Source of the DNA: Rhizobium sp. CF122
Lineage (GTDB): Bacteria > Pseudomonadota > Alphaproteobacteria > Rhizobiales > Rhizobiaceae
Assembly (NCBI RefSeq): GCF_000282035.1
Contig: NZ_AKKA01000120.1
Location: 62,001-126,000 of the forward strand
Reading direction: 5' to 3'
DNA: 64,000 nt
In this document: one piece after another, positions 47,170 through 57,474 of the stretch
Position numbering within the stretch: the first letter of the stretch is position 1
Layout of the letters: each line of letters starts with the position of its first letter
Translations under genes and position numbers: made by a program
Notes under the pieces: generated by a model
What the model saw: the letters and a program-made list of their open reading frames with translations, nothing else
Told to the model about the DNA's origin: nothing
Databases searched by the model: none

Positions 47170-48270
47170 TTACCGCAGCTTCAGGGTGGAGAGACCAAGC
47201 AGGGCGAGACCGACCGCAACGATCCAGAAGCGGATCACCACCTGGCTTTCCGTCCAGCCCTTCTTTTCGAAATGGTGATGGATCGGCGCCATCAGGAAGA
47301 CGCGCCGGCCAGTCATCTTGAAGAAGCCGACCTGGATAATGACCGACAGCGTCTCCATCACGAACAGGCCGCCGATGATCGCCATGACGATCTCGTGCTT
47401 GGTGGCCACGGCAACCGTGCCGATCGTGCCGCCGAGCGCCAGCGAGCCGGTGTCGCCCATGAAGATCGCGGCGGGCGGCGCATTGAACCAGAGGAAGCCA
47501 AGGCCGGCGCCGATGACGGCGCCGAGGACAACCGAGAGTTCGCCCGTGCCCGGCACGAAATTGATCTGTAGATAATTCGCGAAGACGACGTTACCCGCCA
47601 GATAGGCGATGACGCCAAAGGACGCAGCGGCGATCATCACAGGGACGATGGCGAGGCCATCAAGACCATCGGTAAGGTTCACGGCATTGCCGGCGCCAAC
47701 GATCACGAAGCCGCCGAAGACAACGAACATGATGCCGAGATTGATCATGAAATCCTTGAAGAACGGAAACGCGACCGACGACCCGAAGGTTGAACCTGCC
47801 GTACCCGACGCCAGCGCCGTGCGCATCATGAAGTAGACGGCAATGCCGGCAATCACGAACTCGATGCCGAGCCGAGCCTTGCCGGAAAAGCCCTTATGGC
47901 TCTGCTTGGTGACTTTCAGGTAGTCGTCGTAGAAGCCGATCGCGCCGAAACCGAGGGTCACGAGCAGCGTCGCGACCACGTAAACGTTGGAAAGATCGGC
48001 CCAAAGCAGCGACGAACCGACAATGCCGGCGAGGATCATCAGGCCGCCCATGGTCGGCGTACCGGCCTTCTTGAAGTGCGTCTGCGGGCCGTCGGCACGG
48101 ATCGGCTGCCCCTTACCCTGACGGATACGCAACGAGTTAATGATGGCAGGACCAAAGAGGAACACAATGAAGGCGGACGTAAACAGGGAGGCGCCCGTGC
48201 GGAAGGTGATGTACCTGAACAGGTTCAAGAATTTCAGGTGTTCCGACAGTTCGACAAGCCAAATCAGCAT
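47170..48270 (-). CDS. mraY: Phospho-N-acetylmuramoyl-pentapeptide transferase
   Basis: 366 residues, ten membrane segments. Transfers phospho-MurNAc-pentapeptide to undecaprenyl phosphate, giving lipid I. Family motifs: GTPTMGG near residue 50, the catalytic FYDDYLKV aspartates, [12 protein letters not shown], and the loop [12 protein letters not shown] near the C-terminus. Between murF and murD in the operon. Confidence 0.97.
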   Translation of the reverse strand: MLIWLVELSEHLKFLNLFRYITFRTGASLFTSAFIVFLFGPAIINSLRIRQGKGQPIRADGPQTHFKKAGTPTMGGLMILAGIVGSSLLWADLSNVYVVATLLVTLGFGAIGFYDDYLKVTKQSHKGFSGKARLGIEFVIAGIAVYFMMRTALASGTAGSTFGSSVAFPFFKDFMINLGIMFVVFGGFVIVGAGNAVNLTDGLDGLAIVPVMIAAASFGVIAYLAGNVVFANYLQINFVPGTGELSVVLGAVIGAGLGFLWFNAPPAAIFMGDTGSLALGGTIGTVAVATKHEIVMAIIGGLFVMETLSVIIQVGFFKMTGRRVFLMAPIHHHFEKKGWTESQVVIRFWIVAVGLALLGLSTLKLR

Positions 48271-48292
48271 TCAGGGCCCCTTGTTTACCCGC

Positions 48293-49726
48293 TCAAAAAT
48301 CGCGTTGCGTGTCGGCAAATGGCGAGAATTTGTCAAGGAGCGCGGCGACGATCTTGCCGAAACCGATGCCCAGTGACGATTTTACCATCAGCACGTCGCC
48401 AGCCGCGACAGCGTTTAATACATATTCTGCGAGTTCTTCGGTCTTCTCGTGGTGGACGACCTGGACGCTCTCGGGGAGCGATTCCTTCAGCGCAACCATT
48501 TCAGGGCCGGCAAGCCAGACGTGCTCAATACCGGCAGCGAGCAATGGCCCCGCCAGATCCGAATGGACTTTCTGCGCGTAGTCGCCCATCTCCAGCATGT
48601 CGCCAAGCACGGCGACGCGGCGTCCCGTGCCCGTCGGCACGGAACTCGCAAGCACAGCGATTGCCGCTCGCATCGAAGCAGGATTGGCGTTGTAGCTCTC
48701 GTCGACAACTGTGAAGGAGCTGCGCTCGATCGCCAACCGATGACGACGACCCCTGCCCTTTTCCGGCTGGAGCGTCGCAAGGGCGCCGATCGCCTGCTGC
48801 ATATCAGCCCCGACGATCTTCACAACGCCGAGGGCGGCCAACGCATTCTCGGCGATGTGCCGGCCCGGTGCACCGATCGCAACTTCCTTCGTCTCGCCGT
48901 CAATGGTGATCCACAACGTCGAACTCTGATCGGAGCCGTTGAACTCCGCCAGGCGAAAATCGGCTTTCGCATGCTGACCGAACGAATGGATGTGCTGGAT
49001 GCCCCAAGCCTGCGCCGTGCGCTCCAGGAAGTTGAACTGATCGTTGTCTCTGTTAAGCACGACCTGCCCGCCCGGAACCACACCTTCGAAAATCTCGGCC
49101 TTCGCCGTTGCGATCTCGCGAATGCTCTTGAAATTGCCTAGGTGAGCCGGTGCAATCGTCGTGATCACGGCGACATGCGGTTTGATCATCTTGACCAGCG
49201 GACGGATCTCGTCCGGATGGTTCATGCCAACTTCGAAAACGCCGAAATAGGTATCGAGCGGCATCCGGGCGAGCGTCAAAGGTACGCCCCAGTGATTGTT
49301 GAAAGAGGCCACGGAAGCATGCACCTTGCCCGATGGAGCCAAGACTCGCCGCAGCATCTCCTTGGTGGTCGTCTTGCCAACCGAACCGGTGACAGCAACG
49401 ATTTGGGCGCGCGAACGGGCGCGCGCGGCAACAGCGAGCTTGCCAAGTGCCGCCAACACGTCCTCGACAACGATCACCGGAACGGTGAGCCGCCCCATGG
49501 CTGGAAGGCGTGCTTCGCTGACGACGAGAAGAGCAGCCCCGTTTGCCATCGCCATCGACGCAAAGTCGTGGCCGTCAACGCGGTCGCCCTTGATGGCGAA
49601 GAATGCTTCGCCGGGCGCAATGGAACGGCTGTCGATGGAAATCCCGGTAATGCCCTCAGGCAAAGTTCCGAACGGCCGCCCTGCCATGGCGGCAATCATG
49701 TCTTCCGTCGTCCAAAGCCAGTTCAC
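48293..49726 (-). CDS. murF: UDP-MurNAc-tripeptide--D-alanyl-D-alanine ligase
   Basis: 477 residues. Adds D-Ala-D-Ala to the tripeptide. ATP loop [14 protein letters not shown] near residue 115, [12 protein letters not shown], and [15 protein letters not shown] are conserved. Start overlaps the murE stop by 4 bases; 22 bases precede mraY. Confidence 0.97.
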   Translation of the reverse strand: MNWLWTTEDMIAAMAGRPFGTLPEGITGISIDSRSIAPGEAFFAIKGDRVDGHDFASMAMANGAALLVVSEARLPAMGRLTVPVIVVEDVLAALGKLAVAARARSRAQIVAVTGSVGKTTTKEMLRRVLAPSGKVHASVASFNNHWGVPLTLARMPLDTYFGVFEVGMNHPDEIRPLVKMIKPHVAVITTIAPAHLGNFKSIREIATAKAEIFEGVVPGGQVVLNRDNDQFNFLERTAQAWGIQHIHSFGQHAKADFRLAEFNGSDQSSTLWITIDGETKEVAIGAPGRHIAENALAALGVVKIVGADMQQAIGALATLQPEKGRGRRHRLAIERSSFTVVDESYNANPASMRAAIAVLASSVPTGTGRRVAVLGDMLEMGDYAQKVHSDLAGPLLAAGIEHVWLAGPEMVALKESLPESVQVVHHEKTEELAEYVLNAVAAGDVLMVKSSLGIGFGKIVAALLDKFSPFADTQRDF

Positions 49727-51183
49727 GGTTTCAGCTCCTCCAAAGCCTTACGCAATTCGGCGTGATCCGAAAACGGCAGGGTGACGCTCCCGATCGTCTG
49801 CCCTTCCTCGTGTCCCTTGCCGGCAACGATCAACGTGTCGCCCGACGTGAGCATTTCAACCGCGGTTCGGATCGCCTCGGCGCGGTCGCCGATCTCGGTC
49901 GCGCAACCTGCAGCCGCCATGATCTCGGCACGAATAGCCGCCGGCTCTTCTGAGCGCGGATTGTCGTCGGTGACGATCACCACATCGGCCAGACGGCAGG
50001 CGATCTCGCCCATAATCGGGCGCTTGCCGCGATCGCGATCGCCGCCGCAGCCGAATACGACGATCACACGGCCAGTCGTAAACGGCCGAACGGATTCCAG
50101 AACGTTGGCGAGCGCGTCCGGCTTATGTGCGTAGTCTACATAAGCAAGTGCGCCATCCTTGGTGTGCCCCACCAGCTCAAGCCGACCCGACGCGCCCTGC
50201 AGCTTCTCGAGCGCGGCCATGGCGACCTTCGCCGGCACACCCGTCGACATGGCAAGGCCTGCCGCCACGAGCGCGTTGGCCACCTGGAAGTCGCCGGCAA
50301 GCGGAATGTCGACCTCAAAGATCTCGCCGTCGGCATGAATTTCAGCCACCTGCTTGTGGCGAAAATGTTCGACGCGCTTCAGAGTCAGGTAATCGCCCTT
50401 GCGTCCGACGGTGCGAACACCGTGACCCGCATCGCGAGCCGCCTTGATCGCCTGCTCCGACCAAGCATCGTCGGCAAAGATCACGGCCGGTGCGCCCTTC
50501 GGCAGCAGCGTATCGAACAGCCGCATCTTCGCGGCCATGTAGCTTTCGACCGTCGGATGGTAGTCCATGTGATCGCGGCCGAGGTTGGTAAAGGCAGCGG
50601 CAGCGAGCTTGACGCCGTCCAGGCGGCCCTGATCGAGCCCGTGGCTGGACGCCTCCATCGAGGCATGCGTGACGCCCTCGTCCGCGAGTTCTGTCAGCAG
50701 CTTGTGAAGTGAAACCGGATCAGGCGTCGTTAGCGAGCCGTATTCGTTGCGTGTCGGCGAGACGACGCCGGTCGTGCCGATCATCGCGGCCGCATGCCCA
50801 GCATAGGCCCATATCTGCCGGGTGAAGGAGGCAACCGACGTCTTGCCGGCCGTGCCGGTCACGGCCACCATCGTTTCCGGCTGCTTGCCATAGAAGTGAG
50901 ACGCCGCGATCGACAGGAAGCGGCGCGGATCGTTCACGACAAGAACGGGGATGGAGGCATCGATACTATGGGAGGCAAGCGCTACGACCGCACCACGCGT
51001 CGCCGCATCCGCGATAAAGCCCGCGCCGTCCGCCTTCGTCCCGGCGACGGCCACAAACACCATTCCGGGTTCGATCTTGCGGCTATCGGACGAGATGCCA
51101 GAAACCGCCAGCGCCCCGACAGCCCCAGCCAATTGATCTTCAAGTTCCGGAAATGCATCTCCGGCGATGTCTCGCAAGTTCAT
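49723..51183 (-). CDS. murE: UDP-MurNAc-tripeptide synthetase (meso-diaminopimelate adding)
   Basis: 486 residues. ATP loop [13 protein letters not shown] near residue 95 and the amino-acid selectivity motif DDNPRSEEP near residue 400, which in Gram-negatives marks use of meso-diaminopimelate. The start [14 protein letters not shown] at 51183 fits the family; an ATG at 51240 would add 19 basic residues. Start is 67 bases after ftsI; stop overlaps murF. Confidence 0.96.
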   Translation of the reverse strand: MNLRDIAGDAFPELEDQLAGAVGALAVSGISSDSRKIEPGMVFVAVAGTKADGAGFIADAATRGAVVALASHSIDASIPVLVVNDPRRFLSIAASHFYGKQPETMVAVTGTAGKTSVASFTRQIWAYAGHAAAMIGTTGVVSPTRNEYGSLTTPDPVSLHKLLTELADEGVTHASMEASSHGLDQGRLDGVKLAAAAFTNLGRDHMDYHPTVESYMAAKMRLFDTLLPKGAPAVIFADDAWSEQAIKAARDAGHGVRTVGRKGDYLTLKRVEHFRHKQVAEIHADGEIFEVDIPLAGDFQVANALVAAGLAMSTGVPAKVAMAALEKLQGASGRLELVGHTKDGALAYVDYAHKPDALANVLESVRPFTTGRVIVVFGCGGDRDRGKRPIMGEIACRLADVVIVTDDNPRSEEPAAIRAEIMAAAGCATEIGDRAEAIRTAVEMLTSGDTLIVAGKGHEEGQTIGSVTLPFSDHAELRKALEELKP

Positions 51184-51250
51184 CGAATGTACTTTTCTCT
51201 CTCGAGCCGCCGCGCCCCCGTGGCGAATCGGCTTCGACATTCATTCAGAC

Positions 51251-52993
51251 TCAATAAGACACCAACATGGCCGATCCGTCGTCACCGAACTTGGGTTCCA
51301 CACCGAGAATTGGCGCTGCGCGGGCAATGATGTTCTTCACCATCGGCGCTGCGGTATACGCGGCGATGTTCTGGCCTTTCTCACCATTGTGCGGCTCATC
51401 ACAGAAGGTCAGCACGACATACTTCGGGTCATCGATCGGAAACGCCGCCAGGAACGCGTTGAAGTTGAGGTTCGTCGCATAGCGGCCGTTGACCACCTTG
51501 TCGGCCGTCCCGGTCTTTCCACCGACGTTGAAGCCGGGAACGTCCGCATTGCGGCCAGACCCCTTGATGCCGTTCAGCTTGAAGAGATAGCGCACATCGT
51601 CGCTGGTGCTCTTCTTGACGACCGCTTCAGCAACTTCGTCTGCCTGTTCGCGGTTGCGCGGAAGGAAGGTCGGCTCGATGAGCTTGCCGCCATTGACGAG
51701 TGCAGCGCCGGCAACCGCCGTCTGCAGCGGCGTGGTCGAGACCCCGTGGCCGAAGGAAATCGTAATCGAGTTGATTTTCTTCCAAACCTTCGGTTGGCTC
51801 GGCATTTTCACTTCTGGCAACTCGGTCTGCATCTTGGTCAAGAGGCCGAGCTTCGTCAGATAATCTTTCTGAGCATCCATGCCGACGATGTCGATGATGC
51901 GGGCGGTACCGACGTTCGACGAATACTGGAAGACTTCAGGCAGCGTCAGCCAACGGCGTTGGCCGTGGAAGTCGTGAATGGTGAAGCCGCCGATGCGGAT
52001 CGGCTGCGTGGCATCGAAGCTGTCGTTGAGACTGACCTTGCCGGTGTCGAGTGCCATGGCGAGGGAGAAGGTCTTGAAGGTCGACCCCATCTCGAACGTG
52101 CCGTTCGACATGCGGTTGAGCCAACCCTCCTTGGCGCCTTCCAGCGGATTGTTGGGATCGAAATCCGGCGCCGATGCCATCCCAAGCACCTCACCGGTAT
52201 GAATATCGAGGATCACGGCGCCCGCACCCTTTGCCTCGTAGTTCTTAACTGCGTTGACGACGACATCGCGCACGATGTTCTGGACACGAACGTCGATGGA
52301 CAGACGCACAGGTTCAAGCGGCTGATCGCTTGTCATACCGACTGAAGCAAGGTCGGCAAGACCCTGATCGTCAATGTATTTCTCCATGCCGGCAACGCCG
52401 CGGTTATCGATGTTGACGTAACCGAGGATGTGCGCTGCGGTTGGGCCACCCGGATAGAAGCGACGCTTCTCTGGCCGGAAGCCGATGCCGGGAATGCCGA
52501 GCGCGAGGATCTGGCTCTGCTGCTTCGGCGTCAGCTGGCGACGGAGCCAGGCAAAGTGGGATGTGCGGTTCGCGAGCTTCTTATAGGTACCCTTCATGTC
52601 AAGGTCGGGCAGAACCGTGGCAAGTTTCTCGACCGCCTCGTCGGCATCGACGACCTTATTCGGTTCGGCAAAGAGCGAGACAGTGCGGATATCGGTCGCC
52701 AGCACTTCGCCGTTTCTATCCAGAATATCAGGGCGCGACGCCATCAGGCGATCCGGCGGCAAAATGCTGGACACGACCTCCGGGTCGCGGACCGCGTATT
52801 CAACGAGACGCCCGCCGATCACGCAATAGACCCCGAGGAAACCGACGATCAGCAGACCGACACGGCTCTTGGCCTGCCCCGCCCTCTTCTTTCGCGATCC
52901 CTCGATCGGCATGTTGCCACCGAAGCGGTTGTGTGTGCCTGCCGAAAAATGCGCCTGGCTCTTCAAGACCATGATGCGTGAAAGAAAGGACAT
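51251..52993 (-). CDS. ftsI: Septal penicillin-binding protein 3
   Basis: 580 residues. Division transpeptidase. Membrane anchor near residues 45-65 (SRVGLLIVGFLGVYCVIGG), a non-penicillin-binding module, then the transpeptidase domain with the active-site SxxK in MGSTFKTFS, SxN in YSSNVGT, and KTG in GGKTGTADK. Two bases from ftsL; partner of FtsW. Confidence 0.96.
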   Translation of the reverse strand: MSFLSRIMVLKSQAHFSAGTHNRFGGNMPIEGSRKKRAGQAKSRVGLLIVGFLGVYCVIGGRLVEYAVRDPEVVSSILPPDRLMASRPDILDRNGEVLATDIRTVSLFAEPNKVVDADEAVEKLATVLPDLDMKGTYKKLANRTSHFAWLRRQLTPKQQSQILALGIPGIGFRPEKRRFYPGGPTAAHILGYVNIDNRGVAGMEKYIDDQGLADLASVGMTSDQPLEPVRLSIDVRVQNIVRDVVVNAVKNYEAKGAGAVILDIHTGEVLGMASAPDFDPNNPLEGAKEGWLNRMSNGTFEMGSTFKTFSLAMALDTGKVSLNDSFDATQPIRIGGFTIHDFHGQRRWLTLPEVFQYSSNVGTARIIDIVGMDAQKDYLTKLGLLTKMQTELPEVKMPSQPKVWKKINSITISFGHGVSTTPLQTAVAGAALVNGGKLIEPTFLPRNREQADEVAEAVVKKSTSDDVRYLFKLNGIKGSGRNADVPGFNVGGKTGTADKVVNGRYATNLNFNAFLAAFPIDDPKYVVLTFCDEPHNGEKGQNIAAYTAAPMVKNIIARAAPILGVEPKFGDDGSAMLVSY

Positions 52994-52995
52994 CT

Positions 52996-53400
52996 CTACT
53001 CCACCGATCCGGTTGCCATCAGGTCTTCTTCTTCGGGTCGCGGCACCGCTGCCTTAGGCTTTGCCTTGCCAGAACCAGCCTTCGCTTCGGTAACGTCGGG
53101 AACAGGAACCTGCGACTTCAACATCGGCAGCTCCTTGGCATGAACCAGCGACGTTGAAGCCGTTGGCTGCAACTGAAGCTCGCCATTGTAGTTGTTGACG
53201 AGACGCTCGAGTCTGTTCGGCTGGGAGAGCAAAGCCCAATCGGCCTTTAATAGATCGATCGTGTCCTTCTCGAGCTTGATCTCCGCTTCGAGGCGGTGAA
53301 CCTCCTCAAGCTTGAGTTCGGCATGGTGCTTGATCGTGTAGGTGACAGCCGCCGCTGCTGTCATGACACCGACCAGGATGAGGTCCAAGGTTCTCAGCAT
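52996..53400 (-). CDS. ftsL: Cell division protein FtsL-like
   Basis: 134 residues: short N-terminus, one membrane segment (LDLILVGVMTAAAAVTYTI, residues ~4-22), a coiled coil (LKLEEVHRLEAEIKLEKDTI) typical of FtsL, then a proline- and lysine-rich tail. The ATG at 53400 is one base from the rsmH stop. The family is poorly conserved, so the call rests on position and topology: it lies between rsmH and ftsI as in most dcw clusters. Confidence 0.9.
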   Translation of the reverse strand: MLRTLDLILVGVMTAAAAVTYTIKHHAELKLEEVHRLEAEIKLEKDTIDLLKADWALLSQPNRLERLVNNYNGELQLQPTASTSLVHAKELPMLKSQVPVPDVTEAKAGSGKAKPKAAVPRPEEEDLMATGSVE

Positions 53401-53401
53401 A

Positions 53402-54427
53402 TCAGGCTCCGAGCTTTCCGAGACTCGCCAGATTCGGCAATCCGAAGATGGAAACATCTGCCGCTTCGGCAGGTGCTGCAGTGCGCAGCCCCGCACGTAG
53501 CTTGGCCGAGCGCGCCCGCGGGTTTGCTTGCGCCTCCGCTTCGGTCGCAGCAACCATTGGCTTACCGATTCGCTCGAAGGTCGCCGCACGCTCGTGCGCA
53601 ACGGGCAGGTGACGAGAGCCCGAAGCCTTGCCGGCGCGATCGGAGAAAAACGTCTTGACGATCCGGTCTTCAAGCGAATGAAAGGTGACGACAACGAGGC
53701 GTCCACCGGGCTTCAGGACACGCTCCGCGGCAAACAGCGCCTGCGCCAGTTCGCCGAGCTCATCGTTGACGAAAATGCGCAGCGCCTGAAAGACGCGCGT
53801 CGCCGGATGAATCTTGTCCTTCATCTTCCGCGGCGTGACGAGCTCGATCAGCCCGGCCAGATCACGCGTGGTCTCGAAGGGCTTATCGGCCCGCCGCTTT
53901 TCAATCGCATGCGCGATGCGCGGCGACTGGCTTTCCTCTCCGAGAAAATGAAAGATGCGGATCAGATCGGCCACCTTGGCGCGATTAACCACGTCAGCCG
54001 CGGAAACGCCTGCAGCCGACATGCGCATATCCAGAGGACCACTCTTTTGAAACGAGAAGCCACGCTCGGCCTCATCGATCTGCATTGACGAAACGCCGAT
54101 GTCGAGCACGACCCCGTCGAGCCCGTCGTGGGGAGCACACTCGGCCAATTGAGAAAATTGAGAATGAACGAGCGTCAAACGACCCTGGCTGCTTGCCACA
54201 AGGGCCTGGCCGGCTTCGATCGCGGTCGGGTCCCGATCCAGGGCGATCACGTTTGCACCAGCGCCCAGAATGGCAGACGTGTAGCCGCCCGCACCGAATG
54301 TGCCATCCAAAATGAGCTTGCCGGGGAAAGGATCGAGCGCCGCAAGCACTTCGTTGAGAAGAACCGGAATGTGGCGAACCGGTCCGCCACCGGCATCAGT
54401 TGAATCTCCGCCAGGATTCGCCGCCAT
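53402..54427 (-). CDS. rsmH: 16S rRNA (cytosine-1402-N4) methyltransferase
   Basis: 341 residues. Methylates C1402 of 16S rRNA at the ribosomal P site. [14 protein letters not shown] at the start, SAM motif [35 protein letters not shown], and [13 protein letters not shown] near the end. The ATG at 54427 begins MAANPGG; a much longer open frame upstream runs through mraZ and is not coding. 17 bases after mraZ. Confidence 0.96.
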   Translation of the reverse strand: MAANPGGDSTDAGGGPVRHIPVLLNEVLAALDPFPGKLILDGTFGAGGYTSAILGAGANVIALDRDPTAIEAGQALVASSQGRLTLVHSQFSQLAECAPHDGLDGVVLDIGVSSMQIDEAERGFSFQKSGPLDMRMSAAGVSAADVVNRAKVADLIRIFHFLGEESQSPRIAHAIEKRRADKPFETTRDLAGLIELVTPRKMKDKIHPATRVFQALRIFVNDELGELAQALFAAERVLKPGGRLVVVTFHSLEDRIVKTFFSDRAGKASGSRHLPVAHERAATFERIGKPMVAATEAEAQANPRARSAKLRAGLRTAAPAEAADVSIFGLPNLASLGKLGA

Positions 54428-54444
54428 TCCGTTCCCTCGTATTG

Positions 54445-54882
54445 TCAGGAACGCCCGCCCGCCAGCCGACGCCCTCCTCGTGCCTGCATCTGGGCAGCCT
54501 GAAATGCCTGCGGCTGCCACAGCTGAAAATGATCCGCCCGACCGACGAAGGTCACTTCGTCCGAGATGCCGGTGAAGTCGCGAATGAAATTCGTGACCAT
54601 CAGCCGACCTTCCGCATCGAGCTTCATGAAGATACCGCCCCCGTGGATGAGAAGCGACATCTCGTTCGCGTCCGGCGAAAACGGATCTTCCGCAGAAATC
54701 TGACGCTCGAACCTCTCCAGGAGGTCCGGACCGCCGACACTGATCGCCGGAAACACAAAGTCCTGGAAGCAATAGAGCTCCTGAACATTGCGCTGCGCCA
54801 GCACGGATCGAAACGCCGCCGGCACGGAAACCCTGCCTTTGGAATCGATTCTGTTGGTCGCATTTGAAAGGAAGCGGCTCAT
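54445..54882 (-). CDS. mraZ: Transcriptional regulator MraZ
   Basis: 145 residues. Two AbrB/SpoVT-like MraZ repeats: [23 protein letters not shown] and [19 protein letters not shown]. MraZ forms rings, represses its own dcw operon, and in some species guards rsmH function. An ATG at 54894 adds four residues (MFRV). First gene of the dcw operon. Four TGGG boxes lie about 180-210 bases upstream. Confidence 0.95.
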   Translation of the reverse strand: MSRFLSNATNRIDSKGRVSVPAAFRSVLAQRNVQELYCFQDFVFPAISVGGPDLLERFERQISAEDPFSPDANEMSLLIHGGGIFMKLDAEGRLMVTNFIRDFTGISDEVTFVGRADHFQLWQPQAFQAAQMQARGGRRLAGGRS

Positions 54883-55460
54883 GACACGAAACATCCGTTC
54901 CCGAAAGAGCCCGGACTGAACTCACAAGCCCGGAACCTCGAAATTCAGGCACAGCTTCGCGAGCCAAACGGGCGTGATCCCATCCGGCGCTTCCATCGAG
55001 GAAGACACCTTGGCTTTGCGATTGAGGGGCACCTACTTGCCCTTGCGCAGTGCATAAATGGGATAACATGGGACCATATGGGCGTCAATGGGAAACGCCC
55101 GTCTCACGATGAGCGCAGTATCGAAAATTTATAAGCTGTTAAGTTTAACAAAGGGTTAGGATTGCCCTTACCGATGCCAAGCGGGCGTGTTGCGAGCATG
55201 CCCTCGAAGGCGGCACATGTTTCAAATCGGCACAGCCAAATATGCGATTTCAAACAGAGGCTTAAGACTCCCTCTTCAAGAGTGGGAGGCGCCAGTCCGA
55301 GCGCCCCCATGAAGAGGTAGGCGACCGCTATTTCCTTCGAAGTAGGGATCAAGCCGTTCGGATATTGCCATGTGCAAAATAATAAAGAGCCGGAGAATTG
55401 AATTAGTTCTGCGCTGCCGCATATTACCGATGGCTAAATAAGTAACAGTGGAGTAACGCC
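54883..55460. other. Upstream region of the dcw operon
   Basis: 578 bases between mraZ (minus) and the small CxxC gene (plus). It holds the MraZ-box array at 55059-55092 and a palindrome TGTTAA-GT-TTAACA at 55137-55150. A TATAAATTTT stretch read on the minus strand (55123-55132) may be the -10 region of the mra promoter. An 82-codon minus ORF at 55104-55352 would overlap the palindrome and looks like chance. Confidence 0.45.
55059..55092. promoter_or_regulatory. Array of four TGGG boxes, probable MraZ operator
   Basis: TGGG occurs at 55059, 55069, 55079 and 55089, that is four copies at an exact 10-bp period. In E. coli MraZ binds TGGGN repeats separated by 5-base spacers, the same period. 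Here they are on the plus strand, so their orientation is opposite to mraZ transcription. The array lies 177-210 bases upstream of the mraZ ATG, close to the likely promoter. Confidence 0.7.
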
Positions 55461-55655
55461 ATGACAAACTTCACACTAAAGGGGCTTCTGTACGGGCGCT
55501 TTGAGCCGGAAAAGCGTATTGCGCTCTCGCAGTCGGGCATGACAACCGACATCCAGTGCGATTCCTGCGGGAAGATATTCAAGCGCTGGTCCATTCTTGC
55601 CCGAAGCAGCACCACCTGCGAAGAATGTCTGGCGAAGGCGCCGACCGCCCACTGA
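55461..55655 (+). CDS. Small CxxC-CxxC protein, probable zinc ribbon, unknown function
   Basis: 64 residues. GGAG lies 7 bases before the ATG. Cysteines 33 and 36 (QCDSCGKIF) and 53 and 56 (TCEECLAKA) are spaced as a treble-clef or ribbon zinc site. The N-terminus is MTNFTLKGLLYGRFEPEKRI. No family is recognised. It is divergent from the dcw operon and convergent with RNase P RNA, whose 3' end is about 40 bases away. Confidence 0.65.
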   Translation: MTNFTLKGLLYGRFEPEKRIALSQSGMTTDIQCDSCGKIFKRWSILARSSTTCEECLAKAPTAH

Positions 55656-55691
55656 CGGCAATGCCGGAACCCTCATTTCGCAAAGGGAATT

Positions 55692-56088
55692 CGCCAGTTG
55701 GCCTGTAAGCCGGGTTCTGTATGGCCCCGGCCGAAGCCGGAACGTGGCAGCCATTCCTCTGGGACAACGTTCGCACGCTGCCTCACGCAACCCACCCGGA
55801 TGACTGACCTGGAAACCGGCCGAAAGGCTTTCGCCTCCCACGTCATCCCTATTCGGTCTTGCTCCCGGTGGGGTTTACCTTGCCATCGCCGTTACCGGAA
55901 ATGCGGTGGGCTCTTACCCCACCCTTTCACCCTTACCTGCCGTGCAGGCGGTTTGCTTTCTGTGGCACTTTCCCTGAGGTCGCCCTCGCCGGACGTTATC
56001 CGGCACCGTGTTTCCGTGGAGCCCGGACTTTCCTCACCCTACCGCCTTTCGGCATTGGTAAAGCGCGGCTGCCCGGCCAACTGGCACG
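55692..56088 (-). ncRNA. rnpB: RNase P RNA, class A
   Basis: Catalytic RNA that trims the 5' leader of tRNA precursors. On the minus strand the P1 helix closes: 5' AGTTGGCC (56075-56082) pairs with 3' GGCCAACT (55696-55703). The hallmark P4/J3-4 sequence GAGGAAAGTCCGGGCTCC lies after the 5' end, and ACAGAACCCGGCTTAC near the 3' end. Size of about 400 nt fits alphaproteobacteria. It is between the small CxxC gene and the flavoprotein gene. Ends are estimated within a few bases. Confidence 0.95.
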
Positions 56089-56187
56089 GTTCCCTTAGCG
56101 GAGACTTGGCGTGAATTCCACTGAAATGTCCGCAACGAGGAAGCAATACCACGACAATTGCCTGACGCGCCGCTGAAATGCGCTTGC

Positions 56188-57375
56188 CTACCGGAAGACG
56201 GGCGTCAACTCCTGGCCGAAGTCCTCGGCACAGAGCCAGCCCTGCGTCATGACGACCGCACCCAGCCGGCCAAGTTCGTCCGATGACTTAGCCGCGACGA
56301 AATTGCCGCCGGAGAGAACGGCGATGCGCGGCGAATCCGTGTATCCCACATAAGGATAGGCTGTTGCCGTGAAGGTCGCCACGCAAGGCGCCGAAGTTGT
56401 CGGACACCCGGCCAGCGCCGGCATCAGTTGAAGGGCCGTGGATACCAGAAGGTCGCGCTCCACCAGATCGCCGTCCGAGCGAAACCAGGCTCCGACGTCC
56501 TCCAGCGTGTCGAATGAGCGTGCTTCCAGATCGCCGCCGAGCTTGAGATAGGTCTTGCCGTCGGGATAGCGCACCGGTGGGAGGATATAGACATGGTCCT
56601 CGTCGCGGTCACCAAAGACGATCGTCGAAGGCATTTCGGACAAGACCGCCATTTCCCGCTCACCAAGCTCGAAGAAGGCGACAGTGCGCGCCGCAAGGCG
56701 AACATCGGTGGCAGCCGGCAGAAGATCGTTGAAATTGCTAAACCCGCCGGCGGCGACCAGCACACGTTCGGCGGTGTAGTGCATGCCATCCGTATGGACC
56801 TCTACGAACGTGCCCTCATCGCGAACCGAGGCAACGGTTGCATCGATGACCGTCACACCCGCCTGCCCGGCAAGCTTGGTCTGAGCCCGAACCAAAGCGC
56901 GCGGATTGATATGGCCGGCACGCCGCGCTTCGAAATAGCCGTTGAACGAAGGATTGAGGTCAAACTGAGGAAAGCGCTCTTGCAGCGCCGCAGACGTCAA
57001 CATTTCAACGTCGAGATCAAGCGCTTCGCTTACCTGCAGCGCCCGCCCAAGGAATCCCTGGCCCGGTCGGGCGGGCGGTCCGGCAAACAGACAACCCACC
57101 TCCGAGAAAAAGGAAATGCCGCTTTTCGCTTCGATTTCCCTATAGCGATCGAGCGAGCGCGCCGCCAACGTCGCCCAAACCATATTGTCGTCGAAGCACC
57201 GCGTGATGCGGGCCTCGTCGTAATGACTGGCAAAAACGCCATGATGGCTCTTGCGCTCGGCTGGCTCACCGGGGCCGATGAGCGCAACGCCCTCGATCAT
57301 CCCGGAAAGATGACGGGCTGCAGCCGCGCCCATCATTCCGCTTCCGACGATGATCACCTTGAAATCAACTGCCAC
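56188..57375 (-). CDS. FAD-dependent amine/amino acid oxidoreductase (sarcosine oxidase-like)
   Basis: 395 residues. DAO-fold flavoprotein: VIIVGSGMMGAAAARHLSG at the N-terminus, a middle substrate region, and a late PRIAVLSGGNFVAAKSSDELGRLGAV. It resembles monomeric sarcosine or N-methyltryptophan oxidase. The HYDEARITRCF segment near residue 52 fits that subgroup. The exact amine is unknown. Between rnpB and the lytic transglycosylase gene. Confidence 0.85.
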   Translation of the reverse strand: MAVDFKVIIVGSGMMGAAAARHLSGMIEGVALIGPGEPAERKSHHGVFASHYDEARITRCFDDNMVWATLAARSLDRYREIEAKSGISFFSEVGCLFAGPPARPGQGFLGRALQVSEALDLDVEMLTSAALQERFPQFDLNPSFNGYFEARRAGHINPRALVRAQTKLAGQAGVTVIDATVASVRDEGTFVEVHTDGMHYTAERVLVAAGGFSNFNDLLPAATDVRLAARTVAFFELGEREMAVLSEMPSTIVFGDRDEDHVYILPPVRYPDGKTYLKLGGDLEARSFDTLEDVGAWFRSDGDLVERDLLVSTALQLMPALAGCPTTSAPCVATFTATAYPYVGYTDSPRIAVLSGGNFVAAKSSDELGRLGAVVMTQGWLCAEDFGQELTPVFR

Positions 57376-57474
57376 GTGTCACCTCATTTCAGAGGTCAGA
57401 TAACACAGGCGTCATGTTGAACCATATCGTTAAGTGCCTGACCGAAGTGATTCTCGACCAAGCAGTCCAGATGA

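Noticed and set aside
53402-55069. Extended rsmH frame reaching beyond mraZ
   Set aside because: The extension overlaps mraZ in another frame and lacks protein motifs; rsmH starts at 54427.
55104-55352. 82-codon minus ORF upstream of mraZ
   Set aside because: Overlaps promoter-like and palindromic DNA, no ribosome-binding site, no similarity recognised.
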